Assembly (NCBI GenBank): GCA_002731825.1
Contig: PCCS01000017.1
Coordinates: 59,420-123,419, forward strand
From: Myxococcales bacterium
GTDB lineage: Bacteria; Myxococcota_A; Bradymonadia; UBA7976; UBA1532
Reading direction: 5' to 3'
DNA length: 64,000 nucleotides
Part shown: piece after piece, positions 54,143 to 62,811 of the stretch
How the letters are laid out: each line of letters starts with the position of its first letter
How positions within the stretch are numbered: position 1 is the stretch's first letter
Notes under the pieces: model-generated
The model's input: only the letters and a program-made list of their open reading frames with translations
Database searches by the model: none
Told to the model about the DNA's origin: nothing
Translations under genes and position numbers: made by a program

Positions 54143-54946
54143 ATGATCAGTGAAAAAATCAGAAAAAAACTGTACACGACCAGGCCCATGGATCCACGTG
54201 TTCATCGATCGATGAGTCCGATTGTCGATCAACTGCTTGGTCATAGTATCACCAGTGGGGCAATGATCGAATGGACCGGAAACCGTTCATCGGGAAAAAC
54301 AGGCGTTCTTTGGGTTCTTGTGGAGGGCTTGAGGGCCTCTGGATTAAACATCGCGTGGATAGATACAAAATCGACTCTATGTGCGTCTGACTGGGATACA
54401 CAGCACCGTGGTCGATTCTGGCTTATCCGTCCTCCTAAGCAGAGAGATGTCCCCTTCTGTGCAGAGCTGCTGATGCGAACCAACAGCTTTAGTTTACTCG
54501 TAATCGATGGCGTCCATTCCTTACCTATGACTCGGACACAGCGATTGAAGCGAATTGCTCGACAAACAAATACGACCGCAATTTTTGTCCACTCAACCGG
54601 CGTAAAATCACTGGCCGATGCCCAATGCCGATTTAGATTCCAGGCGTTTGTGAAAGCCCCACTGGACGCCCTCGAACAACGCGGACCGTGTACATGGTCG
54701 ATTATTGGACGTCGAACTCAAACAGCCACTGCTTTACACAGTGCAAAGCTCACATTGAGTGATCAACACACCGATCGTCTGAGTTTGATCCCACTGGCAA
54801 ATGATCGGTTATCAAGGGAAAAACAGACGGCCCCCAAACCTTTAAAAGAGGACGCAAAGCAATCACCAACGACAGGATCAGTCATTGAGTTGAAAACATC
54901 GGCATCGGCAAGCAATGCAGCAAAAACCAAGAGACAATTGTCATGA
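54143..54946 (+). CDS. imuA: ImuA, RecA-like accessory protein of the SOS mutasome
   Basis: A 267-residue RecA/SulA-like protein, partner of ImuB and DnaE2 in damage-induced mutagenesis. Walker A is EWTGNRSSGKTG near residues 43-54, and the Walker B-like strand FSLLVIDGVHSLP is near 115-127. The C-terminal 50 residues are charged and low-complexity. The ATG at 54143 is followed by a gene overlapping by four bases. In Myxococcus and relatives imuA is first in such cassettes, and the upstream palindrome fits SOS control. Confidence 0.85.
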   Translation: MISEKIRKKLYTTRPMDPRVHRSMSPIVDQLLGHSITSGAMIEWTGNRSSGKTGVLWVLVEGLRASGLNIAWIDTKSTLCASDWDTQHRGRFWLIRPPKQRDVPFCAELLMRTNSFSLLVIDGVHSLPMTRTQRLKRIARQTNTTAIFVHSTGVKSLADAQCRFRFQAFVKAPLDALEQRGPCTWSIIGRRTQTATALHSAKLTLSDQHTDRLSLIPLANDRLSREKQTAPKPLKEDAKQSPTTGSVIELKTSASASNAAKTKRQLS

Positions 54947-56448
54947 CGTGGCGAGTCGCCTGTGCTCTGGTTCCAGATTTCGTTGTCAACATTCTGAGTC
55001 GCCAACTGCCACTAAACCAACGTCAAATGCCGCTCGTGATCGTCGAAGCAGATCATCACCGACGAGTAAAAGACATGAATCAAGCTGCTTTTAATGAAGG
55101 CATTCGTCATGGCTATAGCTCATCTCGTGCACGCGCTCTATGCCCAGAATTGATTTGTTTAGCATGGCAATCTGAGACCATCTCACATGAGTCAGAGAGA
55201 TTAGTCGAGGCACTCTCACTTGTCTCACCGATAGTCCAGCCATTGCCCGATACCTATGGACGGTATTGGTTAGATGCACGAGGCATGTCTTTACTTGGTG
55301 GAGAAACTGCATTTGTCAGTAGAACCATTAAAACGGCTCGTCAGCTCGGCTTTGAAAACTTAAGAATAGGACTTGCTGATACACTTCAAATGGCAGAACT
55401 CTGCGCTCTTAAAACAAGTGTAGACCACCCTTTTAGAATTATATCTACAGACGAATCAGACATGTTTATGGAGCAGTTGCCACTGGACTACATGCCCATC
55501 GATGAGGCTATGCGAGAGATTCTAAATGCACTTGGAATCAAACATGTACATGACCTGAAACGACTCCCCAAATGTGCATTAACAAGTCGGTTTGGGCACC
55601 GTGGTGCTCGAGTTTGGGACGACGCTCATAACCTGGACCCAAGGCGACTGAATCAAACCAATGAGTCCATTAACCTACAGGTAAGCATGGTCCTTGAGAC
55701 CCCTGTCTCCGAGCTGGGTTCACTGATATTTGGTGTGAATCAATTAGCGGATGACCTTGGCAAAAAACTATCGGAGAGAAACCTCGCAGCCCACTGCATA
55801 GGCCTGACATTCCTACTGGAGGATCGAAGTGAATCCACCACCCTGCTCCATCCCAGTCGGCCACTTCAGACAGGTACGAGACTTTTTGAATTGGTCAGAG
55901 ACCGACTCGAGCGTCAGCAACCAGAATTGAATTCAAATGTCATTGAAGTTCGTCTGACCGCACTCGAGACAGGCCACCGGGATGCACAGCAAATCCAGAT
56001 GGGGACAAGTCGCTGGGATCAAAGCGCTGTGGAGAAAGCAATGGATCGATTATCCGGGCGATTCGACGAATCGATCATTTATGAAACTCAATCTCAGCTC
56101 AGCTCTCGCCCTGAACAAAAAGCGAGGTGGGTTCCTGTCGATCTCCATCGAAGAGACAACTTTCCATCGCCTCAAGTTCGACCCAGGGCGCGGGTGATCC
56201 GACGACAAATCCAGAAACCAGCAGAACTGCGTGTAAAGGGTCAGAGCCTAAGTGCACCTGATGCCATTGAGATCAACGGGCGCTGGCATCCATTCAATGC
56301 GTATGGTCCAGAAAGGTTATCCGGTGACTGGTGGCAATCAGAGTATGCCTATGAAGACTATCGACTCGTCACGCAAGAACACGAGGTGTTTTGGGTTCGA
56401 TATCAACCCGCAGACTCCAAATGGACCATCCAAGGTTGGTTTGATTAA
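54943..56448 (+). CDS. imuB: ImuB, inactive Y-family polymerase-like protein
   Basis: A 501-residue Y-family homologue that serves as hub linking DnaE2 to the sliding clamp. The polymerase core is recognisable (ALVPDFVVN, GIRHGYSSSRARALCPEL, YWLDARGMSLLGGE), but the S-x-D-E catalytic motif is replaced by LDARG, so it should be catalytically dead, as is usual for ImuB. Near residue 350 the stretch AQQIQMG occupies the place of the usual clamp-binding QLxLF and looks degenerate. It overlaps imuA by ATGA and ends three bases before dnaE2. Confidence 0.9.
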   Translation: MTWRVACALVPDFVVNILSRQLPLNQRQMPLVIVEADHHRRVKDMNQAAFNEGIRHGYSSSRARALCPELICLAWQSETISHESERLVEALSLVSPIVQPLPDTYGRYWLDARGMSLLGGETAFVSRTIKTARQLGFENLRIGLADTLQMAELCALKTSVDHPFRIISTDESDMFMEQLPLDYMPIDEAMREILNALGIKHVHDLKRLPKCALTSRFGHRGARVWDDAHNLDPRRLNQTNESINLQVSMVLETPVSELGSLIFGVNQLADDLGKKLSERNLAAHCIGLTFLLEDRSESTTLLHPSRPLQTGTRLFELVRDRLERQQPELNSNVIEVRLTALETGHRDAQQIQMGTSRWDQSAVEKAMDRLSGRFDESIIYETQSQLSSRPEQKARWVPVDLHRRDNFPSPQVRPRARVIRRQIQKPAELRVKGQSLSAPDAIEINGRWHPFNAYGPERLSGDWWQSEYAYEDYRLVTQEHEVFWVRYQPADSKWTIQGWFD

Positions 56449-56451
56449 CTC

Positions 56452-59400
56452 ATGTCAAAATTGGAATACGCAGAATTGCATTGCCACAGCGCATTTTCAC
56501 TACTGGACGGCGCATCGCAACCCGAGTCCCTCATCGATAGAGCCATCGAACTGGACTTGAAGGCGCTCGCACTCACAGACCATGACGACCTGGGAGGCAT
56601 CGTCAGATTCGCCTCCCATGCAAAAGAGCGTGGGAACTACCCTGCAATTATTGGTGTAGAGTTGACCCTCGTTGACGGGGATAGAGAGCAACATCTCACT
56701 TTGCTCTCAAGAACCCGTGATGGGTATTTAAACCTCAGTAAACTTGTCGGAATCGGACGGGCCTCTGCAAACCGTGGTCGACCTGGTGTCACGCTGCAAA
56801 CGCTTCAGTCTCATTATAAAGGGCTCTTATGCCTAAGTGGATGCCCCCATGGAGCCGTAACTCAAGCCATTGCCCGTGGAGATCAGCTCAAGGCCCGCCG
56901 TAGCTGCCAGGATTTGAGAGAGATTTTTGGCGAACACTTCGCCATCGAAGTCATGGACCACGGCCTGCCAGAAGAATCATTATGGGCTAAAGAGCTGGTG
57001 TCGCTCGCCTGTGACCTGAAATTGCCTTGGGTCGTCACTAATAATGTTCACTATGCGAAAGCAGCAGAGCGAAAGCTTCATGACGTTCTTGTCTGCCTAA
57101 AACATAAGCTCACCCTTGATGAGGCGAGAGAACATATACGTCCAAATGGCGAATGGTACCTAAAGTCAGCACAGCAAATGGCATATCGCTGGCGACACAA
57201 CCTCGATGGACTGGCCACAAGTCTCCAACTGGCTGAACGCTGTGAATTTAGACTCAATGATCTGGTCGTCCCCCTTCCACAGCTGGACCTGCCGACGTCG
57301 TTTCAGTGCCAGAATGAATACTTAGAACACCTTACATTGGCCGGCGCAGACATCCGTTGGGGCCTTTCAATGACACTCTCGCATCATGAGCAATTACGAA
57401 AAGAGTTCGGCCTCATCCGACGTCGACAGCTCGCAGGCTATTTCTTGATTATGAACGAGATCATTCAATTTGCTGAGCGATCCCATATTTTAGTTCAAGG
57501 ACGAGGGTCTGCTGCAAACTCTGCCGTCTGTTATTGCCTTGGAATCACGGCTGTAGACCCTATTCGCCATGATCTTCTCTTTGAGCGTTTTCTCTCCGAC
57601 GCACGAGATGGATATCCGGATATCGATTTAGATATCGAACACCATCGTCGGGAAGAGGTGATTCAATTTGTCTATGAACGATACGGCCGAAATCATGCAG
57701 CAATGGTGTGCGCTCATCATTGTTTTAGAGGCCGAAGTGCCGTCCATGACACAGCCAGGGTCCTGGGTTTTGGAGTGGATGAAGGCGCCCGTCTAGCCGC
57801 TCAGGTGAGCCGCGAGAAAGGCCTCGATACTGTGGGGGTAAAAGCCGCCGGATTTGATGTCGAGAGCCCCCGAATTCAAAGTCTGATTCAGATCGTAGCG
57901 GGACTTTGGGGACTTCCACGACACCGCGGTACTCACGTAGGAGGATTCGTTTTAAGCACACAGGCCATTACGGAGTTTTGTCCTGTAGAACCAGCTGCAA
58001 TGGGTGGACGAACGATTATCCAGTGGGATAAAGACGATCTGGATACTCTTAAAATACCCAAGTTCGATCTCCTGGGATTGGGTATGCTGAGCGTCCTATC
58101 AGAGGGACTAAGATTGGTCCGTCTCCATCACGAGGTCCCAGCCTACCTCTATGGATTACCAGACCGACAGGAAGTCTACGATATGATCGCGCGTGCGGAT
58201 ACCGTCGGCGTTTTTCAAATCGAGAGCCGGGCCCAAATGAATAGCCTTCCAAGAACTCGACCCTCCACCCTGTATGAACTGGCAATACAAGTCGCTTTGA
58301 TCAGACCTGGCCCACTACAGGGAGATATGGTTCACCCTTATATTCGACGAAAACGGGGTGAGGAAATCATCGACTTGATTCACCCGAAACTCGCGCCAAT
58401 CCTCAGACGCACTCTCGGTGTTCCTTTATTCCAAGAGCAAGGTATGAGGCTTGCCGTTGATGCAGCAGGTTTTACTGCAAATGAGTCAGAACAGCTTCGA
58501 CGATCGATCAGTAGCCAGCGCCATCGCGCCAATTTTGCACCGCTCCTCAAGAAGCTGCGTTCGGGCCTTCGTGATAACCAAATTCCAGATGATGCTGTGG
58601 AACGAATCATTCATCAGATTGCCTCTTTTTCGACCTATGGTTTCCCAGAGAGTCACAGTACATCCTTTGCACTCTTAGTTTACGCGTCATGCTGGCTTAA
58701 ATGTTTTTACCCTGCGGAGTTTCTATGTGCCTTGGTCAATGCACAACCGATGGGCTTCTACTCCGTTGATACACTGATCAATGACGCACAGCGCCACGGT
58801 GTTGATATCAGGCCACCGTGCCTGTCCGAAAGCCATTGGCAGACCACGATCGAAGGCAGCACTGTCCGCTTGGGTCTACACCGAGTGGTTGGCCTAGGAC
58901 AAAACGCAATGAAACAACTTCAAAAAGCCCGCTCTTGTGGGGTTTTCAAGTCTGCCGACGATGTCATACGACGGGTCTCACTCGGCCAAAGCTCGTGGCT
59001 GACGTTGGCTGAATCTGGAGCATTTGACCGATTTATCCCCGCTGGTCGTCGCGCAGCCATATGGTCTGTGTTGCATCTCTCGAAAACAGCCAATGATTCA
59101 CTTGAACTAGAGGACTCAGATGAGTCATCAGTTCAGTTTGAAAAACTCACATCATTGGAAGAAACCATTGCGGATTTTAAGACCCTTGGTTTGACAACAG
59201 GTCGGCATCCAATGCTGCACATCAGACATGAACTTAAAATGGACTCGGTGCTCACATCAATGGAATTGAGGAACTGCAAAAATGGGCAATGGGTGACGGT
59301 GGGCGGCCTGGTCATATCCCGTCAGCAGCCAGAGACCGCAAAGGGATTTGTTTTCATCTCTCTGGAAGATGAAACAGGGTTTGTAAACGTCATTGTCGCG

Positions 59401-59568
59401 CCTCGTGCCTATGCAAAAAGTAGACGTCTGATTCTCAAATCGAAATGTCTCAAGGTATCCGGCGTAGTCAGCTGCGAACAAGGCGTCTATAACCTTAAAG
59501 GCATCCGCTTTGAAACCATCGATTTTAACTCAAGTCAATACTTGCCGTCCGGCTACAATTTTCGATGA
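56452..59568 (+). CDS. dnaE2: Error-prone DNA polymerase III alpha subunit DnaE2
   Basis: A 1038-residue translesion polymerase. The N-terminal PHP domain starts with ELHCHSAFSLLDGASQPE and has the LTDHDDLGG metal motif. The C-family catalytic aspartates are visible in YPDIDLDIEHHRREEV and KFDLLGLGML. The QIESRAQMNSLPRTRP and VALIRPGPLQGDMVHPY segments are typical of DnaE2. The length matches DnaE2 (about 1050) and is shorter than DnaE1 (about 1160), lacking the C-terminal tau-binding part. It starts three bases after imuB, completing the mutasome operon. Confidence 0.95.
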   Translation: MSKLEYAELHCHSAFSLLDGASQPESLIDRAIELDLKALALTDHDDLGGIVRFASHAKERGNYPAIIGVELTLVDGDREQHLTLLSRTRDGYLNLSKLVGIGRASANRGRPGVTLQTLQSHYKGLLCLSGCPHGAVTQAIARGDQLKARRSCQDLREIFGEHFAIEVMDHGLPEESLWAKELVSLACDLKLPWVVTNNVHYAKAAERKLHDVLVCLKHKLTLDEAREHIRPNGEWYLKSAQQMAYRWRHNLDGLATSLQLAERCEFRLNDLVVPLPQLDLPTSFQCQNEYLEHLTLAGADIRWGLSMTLSHHEQLRKEFGLIRRRQLAGYFLIMNEIIQFAERSHILVQGRGSAANSAVCYCLGITAVDPIRHDLLFERFLSDARDGYPDIDLDIEHHRREEVIQFVYERYGRNHAAMVCAHHCFRGRSAVHDTARVLGFGVDEGARLAAQVSREKGLDTVGVKAAGFDVESPRIQSLIQIVAGLWGLPRHRGTHVGGFVLSTQAITEFCPVEPAAMGGRTIIQWDKDDLDTLKIPKFDLLGLGMLSVLSEGLRLVRLHHEVPAYLYGLPDRQEVYDMIARADTVGVFQIESRAQMNSLPRTRPSTLYELAIQVALIRPGPLQGDMVHPYIRRKRGEEIIDLIHPKLAPILRRTLGVPLFQEQGMRLAVDAAGFTANESEQLRRSISSQRHRANFAPLLKKLRSGLRDNQIPDDAVERIIHQIASFSTYGFPESHSTSFALLVYASCWLKCFYPAEFLCALVNAQPMGFYSVDTLINDAQRHGVDIRPPCLSESHWQTTIEGSTVRLGLHRVVGLGQNAMKQLQKARSCGVFKSADDVIRRVSLGQSSWLTLAESGAFDRFIPAGRRAAIWSVLHLSKTANDSLELEDSDESSVQFEKLTSLEETIADFKTLGLTTGRHPMLHIRHELKMDSVLTSMELRNCKNGQWVTVGGLVISRQQPETAKGFVFISLEDETGFVNVIVAPRAYAKSRRLILKSKCLKVSGVVSCEQGVYNLKGIRFETIDFNSSQYLPSGYNFR

Positions 59569-59586
59569 ATCCCTGTGAGTATGAAC

Positions 59587-60627
59587 TCAACCTGAGGTAC
59601 CAAGGGACCGATTCAGGGCATCATTGGCCAAAAGCGCGGGTTCACGTTTCCAAGCGTTGTTCATCTCTTTTGTCACCGCGACTAAGCCCTGCCCATACCC
59701 AATGGCGTGATACGGAGCCCCGTTTTCCTGAGCCCATGCTCGGGTTATCTTCGATGCCGCTTTGAGATTCTGATGTGGAATTCTCGGAAAGAGATGATGC
59801 TCAATCTGATACTCTAATCCGATAAAGAAAAATGAAAGCCAGGCTGGAAGAACCAGGTTTCGGGTCGTCTCAAATTGCAATCTGATGGTGTCTTTGGTGT
59901 CCTGATAAATCGGCATACCAATGTGTGCTGGTGAGAATACCATAGATAAAAATAAACCGACCAGTGACCAAACGCCAACGTAGAGCAGCAGCCCGTTAAA
60001 CCCAAAAAAGTAAATGGGAACGACAATCCAAAGCGCGATGTGCAGGGTCAGACTGACCGTGTCCCAGACCACATCTCTATCGAATCCTCGGTCCCGAATA
60101 GACCGATACATAAACGCCAACGACGAGGTGCGCATACTCCAGACTAACATGAGACAAAGGGGCCAAAATGCGAAGCCTTGCAGCCGTCGCTGAAAAAACT
60201 GGCGCCAGCCTGATGATCGCCGATACTCCGTCGCGGTGGACACCATCGGCCACAATTGTATGTCGGGATCTTGGTCAACCACATTCGGGTTGGAGTGGTG
60301 ATTCGCATCATGCTTCCAGCTCCAGTATTGCCCGCTGACACCGCCGAATAGCGGGAAAGCGAGGTGGAAGAGAAGTTGATTCCGAAATGGGCTGCTGGAA
60401 AAGCTCCGATGGCTGCCCTCGTGACCCATCATCGCGAAGGCTGCCGAAAAGAATGCTGTTGGAACAACCATAATCACCGCGGCCCAAAAAGGCACCATTG
60501 TCTGGACCCATATGCAGGTCGCAATACACGCTGCGAAGAAAAGCAGTTTGAGCCAACTTTGCGTCTCTCGACGCTCAAAGACACCAGACGCTCGTAGCTC
60601 TTTCCTTAAACTCTTTAGATTAAGCAT
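59587..60627 (-). CDS. Membrane fatty acid desaturase, front-end type
   Basis: A 346-residue integral membrane di-iron desaturase. The three histidine boxes are MGHEGSHRSF, HDANHHSNPN and QIEHHLFPRIP; the Gln in the third box (QxxHH) is typical of front-end (delta-5/6-type) desaturases and their sphingolipid relatives. No cytochrome b5 domain is fused, so electrons must come from a separate donor. At least four hydrophobic segments are seen. ATG 60627 has AAGGAATCTCAC upstream (good spacing); the frame opens nine codons earlier. Its 3' end converges on dnaE2. Substrate position is unknown. Confidence 0.9.
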   Translation of the reverse strand: MLNLKSLRKELRASGVFERRETQSWLKLLFFAACIATCIWVQTMVPFWAAVIMVVPTAFFSAAFAMMGHEGSHRSFSSSPFRNQLLFHLAFPLFGGVSGQYWSWKHDANHHSNPNVVDQDPDIQLWPMVSTATEYRRSSGWRQFFQRRLQGFAFWPLCLMLVWSMRTSSLAFMYRSIRDRGFDRDVVWDTVSLTLHIALWIVVPIYFFGFNGLLLYVGVWSLVGLFLSMVFSPAHIGMPIYQDTKDTIRLQFETTRNLVLPAWLSFFFIGLEYQIEHHLFPRIPHQNLKAASKITRAWAQENGAPYHAIGYGQGLVAVTKEMNNAWKREPALLANDALNRSLGTSG

Positions 60628-60730
60628 GTGAGATTCCTTTTCGCCTCTACCCAATTTGGTGGACTATACTCAGATTAACGAAAAGAAATAAAAAGATTGT
60701 AAAGCTCCTGTAAATCTTAACAGGTGAAAC

Positions 60731-60765
60731 AGACACGGCCCGGTTTTACAAACCGAGCCGTGTCT
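60731..60765 (-). terminator. Strong hairpin after the 60.8-61.5 kb lipoprotein gene
   Basis: AGACACGGC (60731-60739) pairs with GCCGTGTCT (60757-60765), and inside it CGGTTT (60741-60746) pairs with AAACCG (60750-60755) with a single C/A mismatch and a three-base loop. On the minus strand it follows the lipoprotein stop (60788) by about 20 bases. A weak T-run follows. It is a likely intrinsic terminator, isolating the desaturase gene from readthrough. Confidence 0.75.
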
Positions 60766-60787
60766 TGGCCGCCATGAACCCGGGCGT

Positions 60788-61489
60788 CTAGAGTGACTTA
60801 CAGACAAAGAGCATGGCCCTGTGATACCGATCGTCCTTGTCGCCGCCGCACTCACCATACCCCTTGTGCAACATGATGTTGTCATCAGATTCACAAATCT
60901 CTTGTGCCCAGTCCGCAAGGGTCTCATGGGACTTACAGCTGCCCTCACCACCGATGACAAAGGATTTCAATTTCATCTCCGATTCATCGGGAAATAAGCA
61001 GTAGAAGCTGACCGCATTGTGTTCATGCTCACCGCGACCGGGCCCGAAAGCCGTATCTGACAAGTCACCACCGAGCTTGATACAAACGTCGGTCATAATC
61101 TTTTTCCATTCATTTCTGTCTCCAGAACCATCCCCCAGTCCAGGCGTAGATTCAAATGCGTCGGCATCAGCAACCAATTCATCGGTTTCAAATGGCTCGA
61201 TTGCCGCAAAGTCGAATTCGTTCTGGTCGAACCGATCGTGTAAATCAATCTCTTGTAGAACCGGATGTGTATCGCCCAATTCAATATGAGTGTTCTCGGC
61301 TGCCACATCGATGGCGTTGAGGGCCAGCAAGTCGACCTGGTTCAAGCCGACTGGATCAGCCTGTGCTTGCTCGTCCTTAGGTTCATAATTTGCGCCCACA
61401 TGATCCTCGCCCAATTCGCCGCAGCCGATGGATGCCATCGCTGCGAAAACCACTGCCACGAAAGTGCCTGTTCTTGTTAAATTGATCAT
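60788..61489 (-). CDS. Predicted lipoprotein, acidic linker plus Cys-containing C-terminal domain
   Basis: A 233-residue protein: signal with lipobox ASIGC (Cys 23), an acidic Asp/Glu-rich linker of about 100 residues, then a small domain with four cysteines (DVCIKLG, FYCLFPD, GSCKSHETLADWAQEIC, YGECGGD) and a final VCKSL. I do not recognise the family. ATG 61489 has GGAGA about eight bases upstream; a start five codons earlier is less likely. The hairpin at 60731 follows. Likely faces the periplasm or the cell exterior. Confidence 0.75.
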   Translation of the reverse strand: MINLTRTGTFVAVVFAAMASIGCGELGEDHVGANYEPKDEQAQADPVGLNQVDLLALNAIDVAAENTHIELGDTHPVLQEIDLHDRFDQNEFDFAAIEPFETDELVADADAFESTPGLGDGSGDRNEWKKIMTDVCIKLGGDLSDTAFGPGRGEHEHNAVSFYCLFPDESEMKLKSFVIGGEGSCKSHETLADWAQEICESDDNIMLHKGYGECGGDKDDRYHRAMLFVCKSL

Positions 61490-61846
61490 CGCTGTCGTCT
61501 CCAAATTTGATATTTATACGTGTCAAAATCATCGCGTTGCAAAACCGCCTAACGACGACCCGAGTGGTGGGCAAACTGGACTGCCTCGCCCTAGACCAGG
61601 CGTCAACAGCATGTCCAATCCATCTCAAAACGGGTTCAATGGGCGGTTATTTTCCGTCGAAATTCAACATTTCAACGACCACGCGATAGACAATACTCCT
61701 CGACCATCAAAGATCTCACAGCCTGCTATACAAAAAAGCATCAAAAGGTGGATCTACCCACAATAAAAGCCATTAAAAACAAACACTTAAACCAACAAAA
61801 AATATCGCAAAAAAACGTGCGACTCAGGTGGTCTGATGTATTGTCG
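61490..61846. other. AT-rich region upstream of the small lipoprotein gene
   Basis: 357 bases between the lipoprotein start (minus, 61489) and the alpha/beta hydrolase stop (minus, 61847). It is unusually A-rich from 61730 to 61810 (runs such as AAAAAACAAAC) and contains no convincing gene on either strand. It should carry the promoter of the lipoprotein gene. No repeat or RNA structure stands out. Confidence 0.55.
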
Positions 61847-62671
61847 TTAGGTGCTATGGTTTTGGAAGTGGTCGGCCAACAAAGCGCTGACGATCTCAGC
61901 TTTTTGAAAAATCAGGCCATGACCCGCATCTTCTAAATTGAAAAGCGTTGCGGTGGGAATCAACGCCTTGAGTTGATCAGAACAGGCTGGAGGTACGAGA
62001 ATATCCGAGCCCGCTTTTAGAATTAGGGTGGGTACAGTCAAGGTCTTTAATCGACGCCGCGTATCGTGCCGCATAACCGCGGCCAGTTGTGTGAGTAGTG
62101 TCGACTTAGGGGCTGGTCTACTCAGGCGTAAATGCATCCGGCGATGGAGCTCTTTCCGGTCGGTCTTTTTCAAGAACTCATCTGGATACAAGAGTTTTTC
62201 GAGGGCCGAAATCCGTTTACGCCCTCTCGATAAAAAGGTCCTCAGAAATGCTTGAAAGCCAACGGTTCCTGGCCACTTACTTGCGAAACTACCGCCGGGA
62301 TGGGTGACTAGCAGGCTCAACGACTTAAATCGATGGGGATGAGTCAACACCATTTCCTGAGCGATCATACCGCCCATTGATACACCGACCAGATGACACC
62401 GTTCCCAGCCCAATGAATCAAGAACCTGCATTGCATCCTGGGCCATATCTGACATCCACCAAATTGATTTAGACCCACCTTCGCTCTGGCCGAGACCTCG
62501 ATGATCAAACCAAGCGACACGATATCTATTGGACAAACACTCTATCTGCGGACGCCAAATCTCGCCCCGCATGCCAAAGCCCATGACCAATAAAACTGGG
62601 TCGCCAGACGGCCCGGAGGTCCAATACCGAATCGACGGGTCACTGGCCGTCTGTGCACGTGTTTCTGGCAT
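61847..62671 (-). CDS. Alpha/beta hydrolase
   Basis: A 274-residue alpha/beta-hydrolase-fold enzyme. The nucleophile elbow is GVSMGG (Ser near residue 103), the acid is the Asp of AGSDILVPP and the His is in DAGHGLIF. The DHRGLGQSEG segment is the usual oxyanion-side loop. The start at ATG 62671 is supported by AAGGAG eight bases upstream. No signal peptide. Substrate unknown; lactonase, esterase and haloalkane-type activities share this fold. It diverges from the GH84 gene. Confidence 0.88.
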   Translation of the reverse strand: MPETRAQTASDPSIRYWTSGPSGDPVLLVMGFGMRGEIWRPQIECLSNRYRVAWFDHRGLGQSEGGSKSIWWMSDMAQDAMQVLDSLGWERCHLVGVSMGGMIAQEMVLTHPHRFKSLSLLVTHPGGSFASKWPGTVGFQAFLRTFLSRGRKRISALEKLLYPDEFLKKTDRKELHRRMHLRLSRPAPKSTLLTQLAAVMRHDTRRRLKTLTVPTLILKAGSDILVPPACSDQLKALIPTATLFNLEDAGHGLIFQKAEIVSALLADHFQNHST

Positions 62672-62811
62672 ACGGGTACTCCTTTGCAGTCATCTTCTTT
62701 CAGACGCGAGAGGATAACCAGTAAAAGTTGGGAGACATCGGCCCATTAGGTAATTCGTTCGAGGGTGAAGCGTGCTAACCTTGGGCCCAATGAGGTAACC
62801 ATGGGTTAAGC

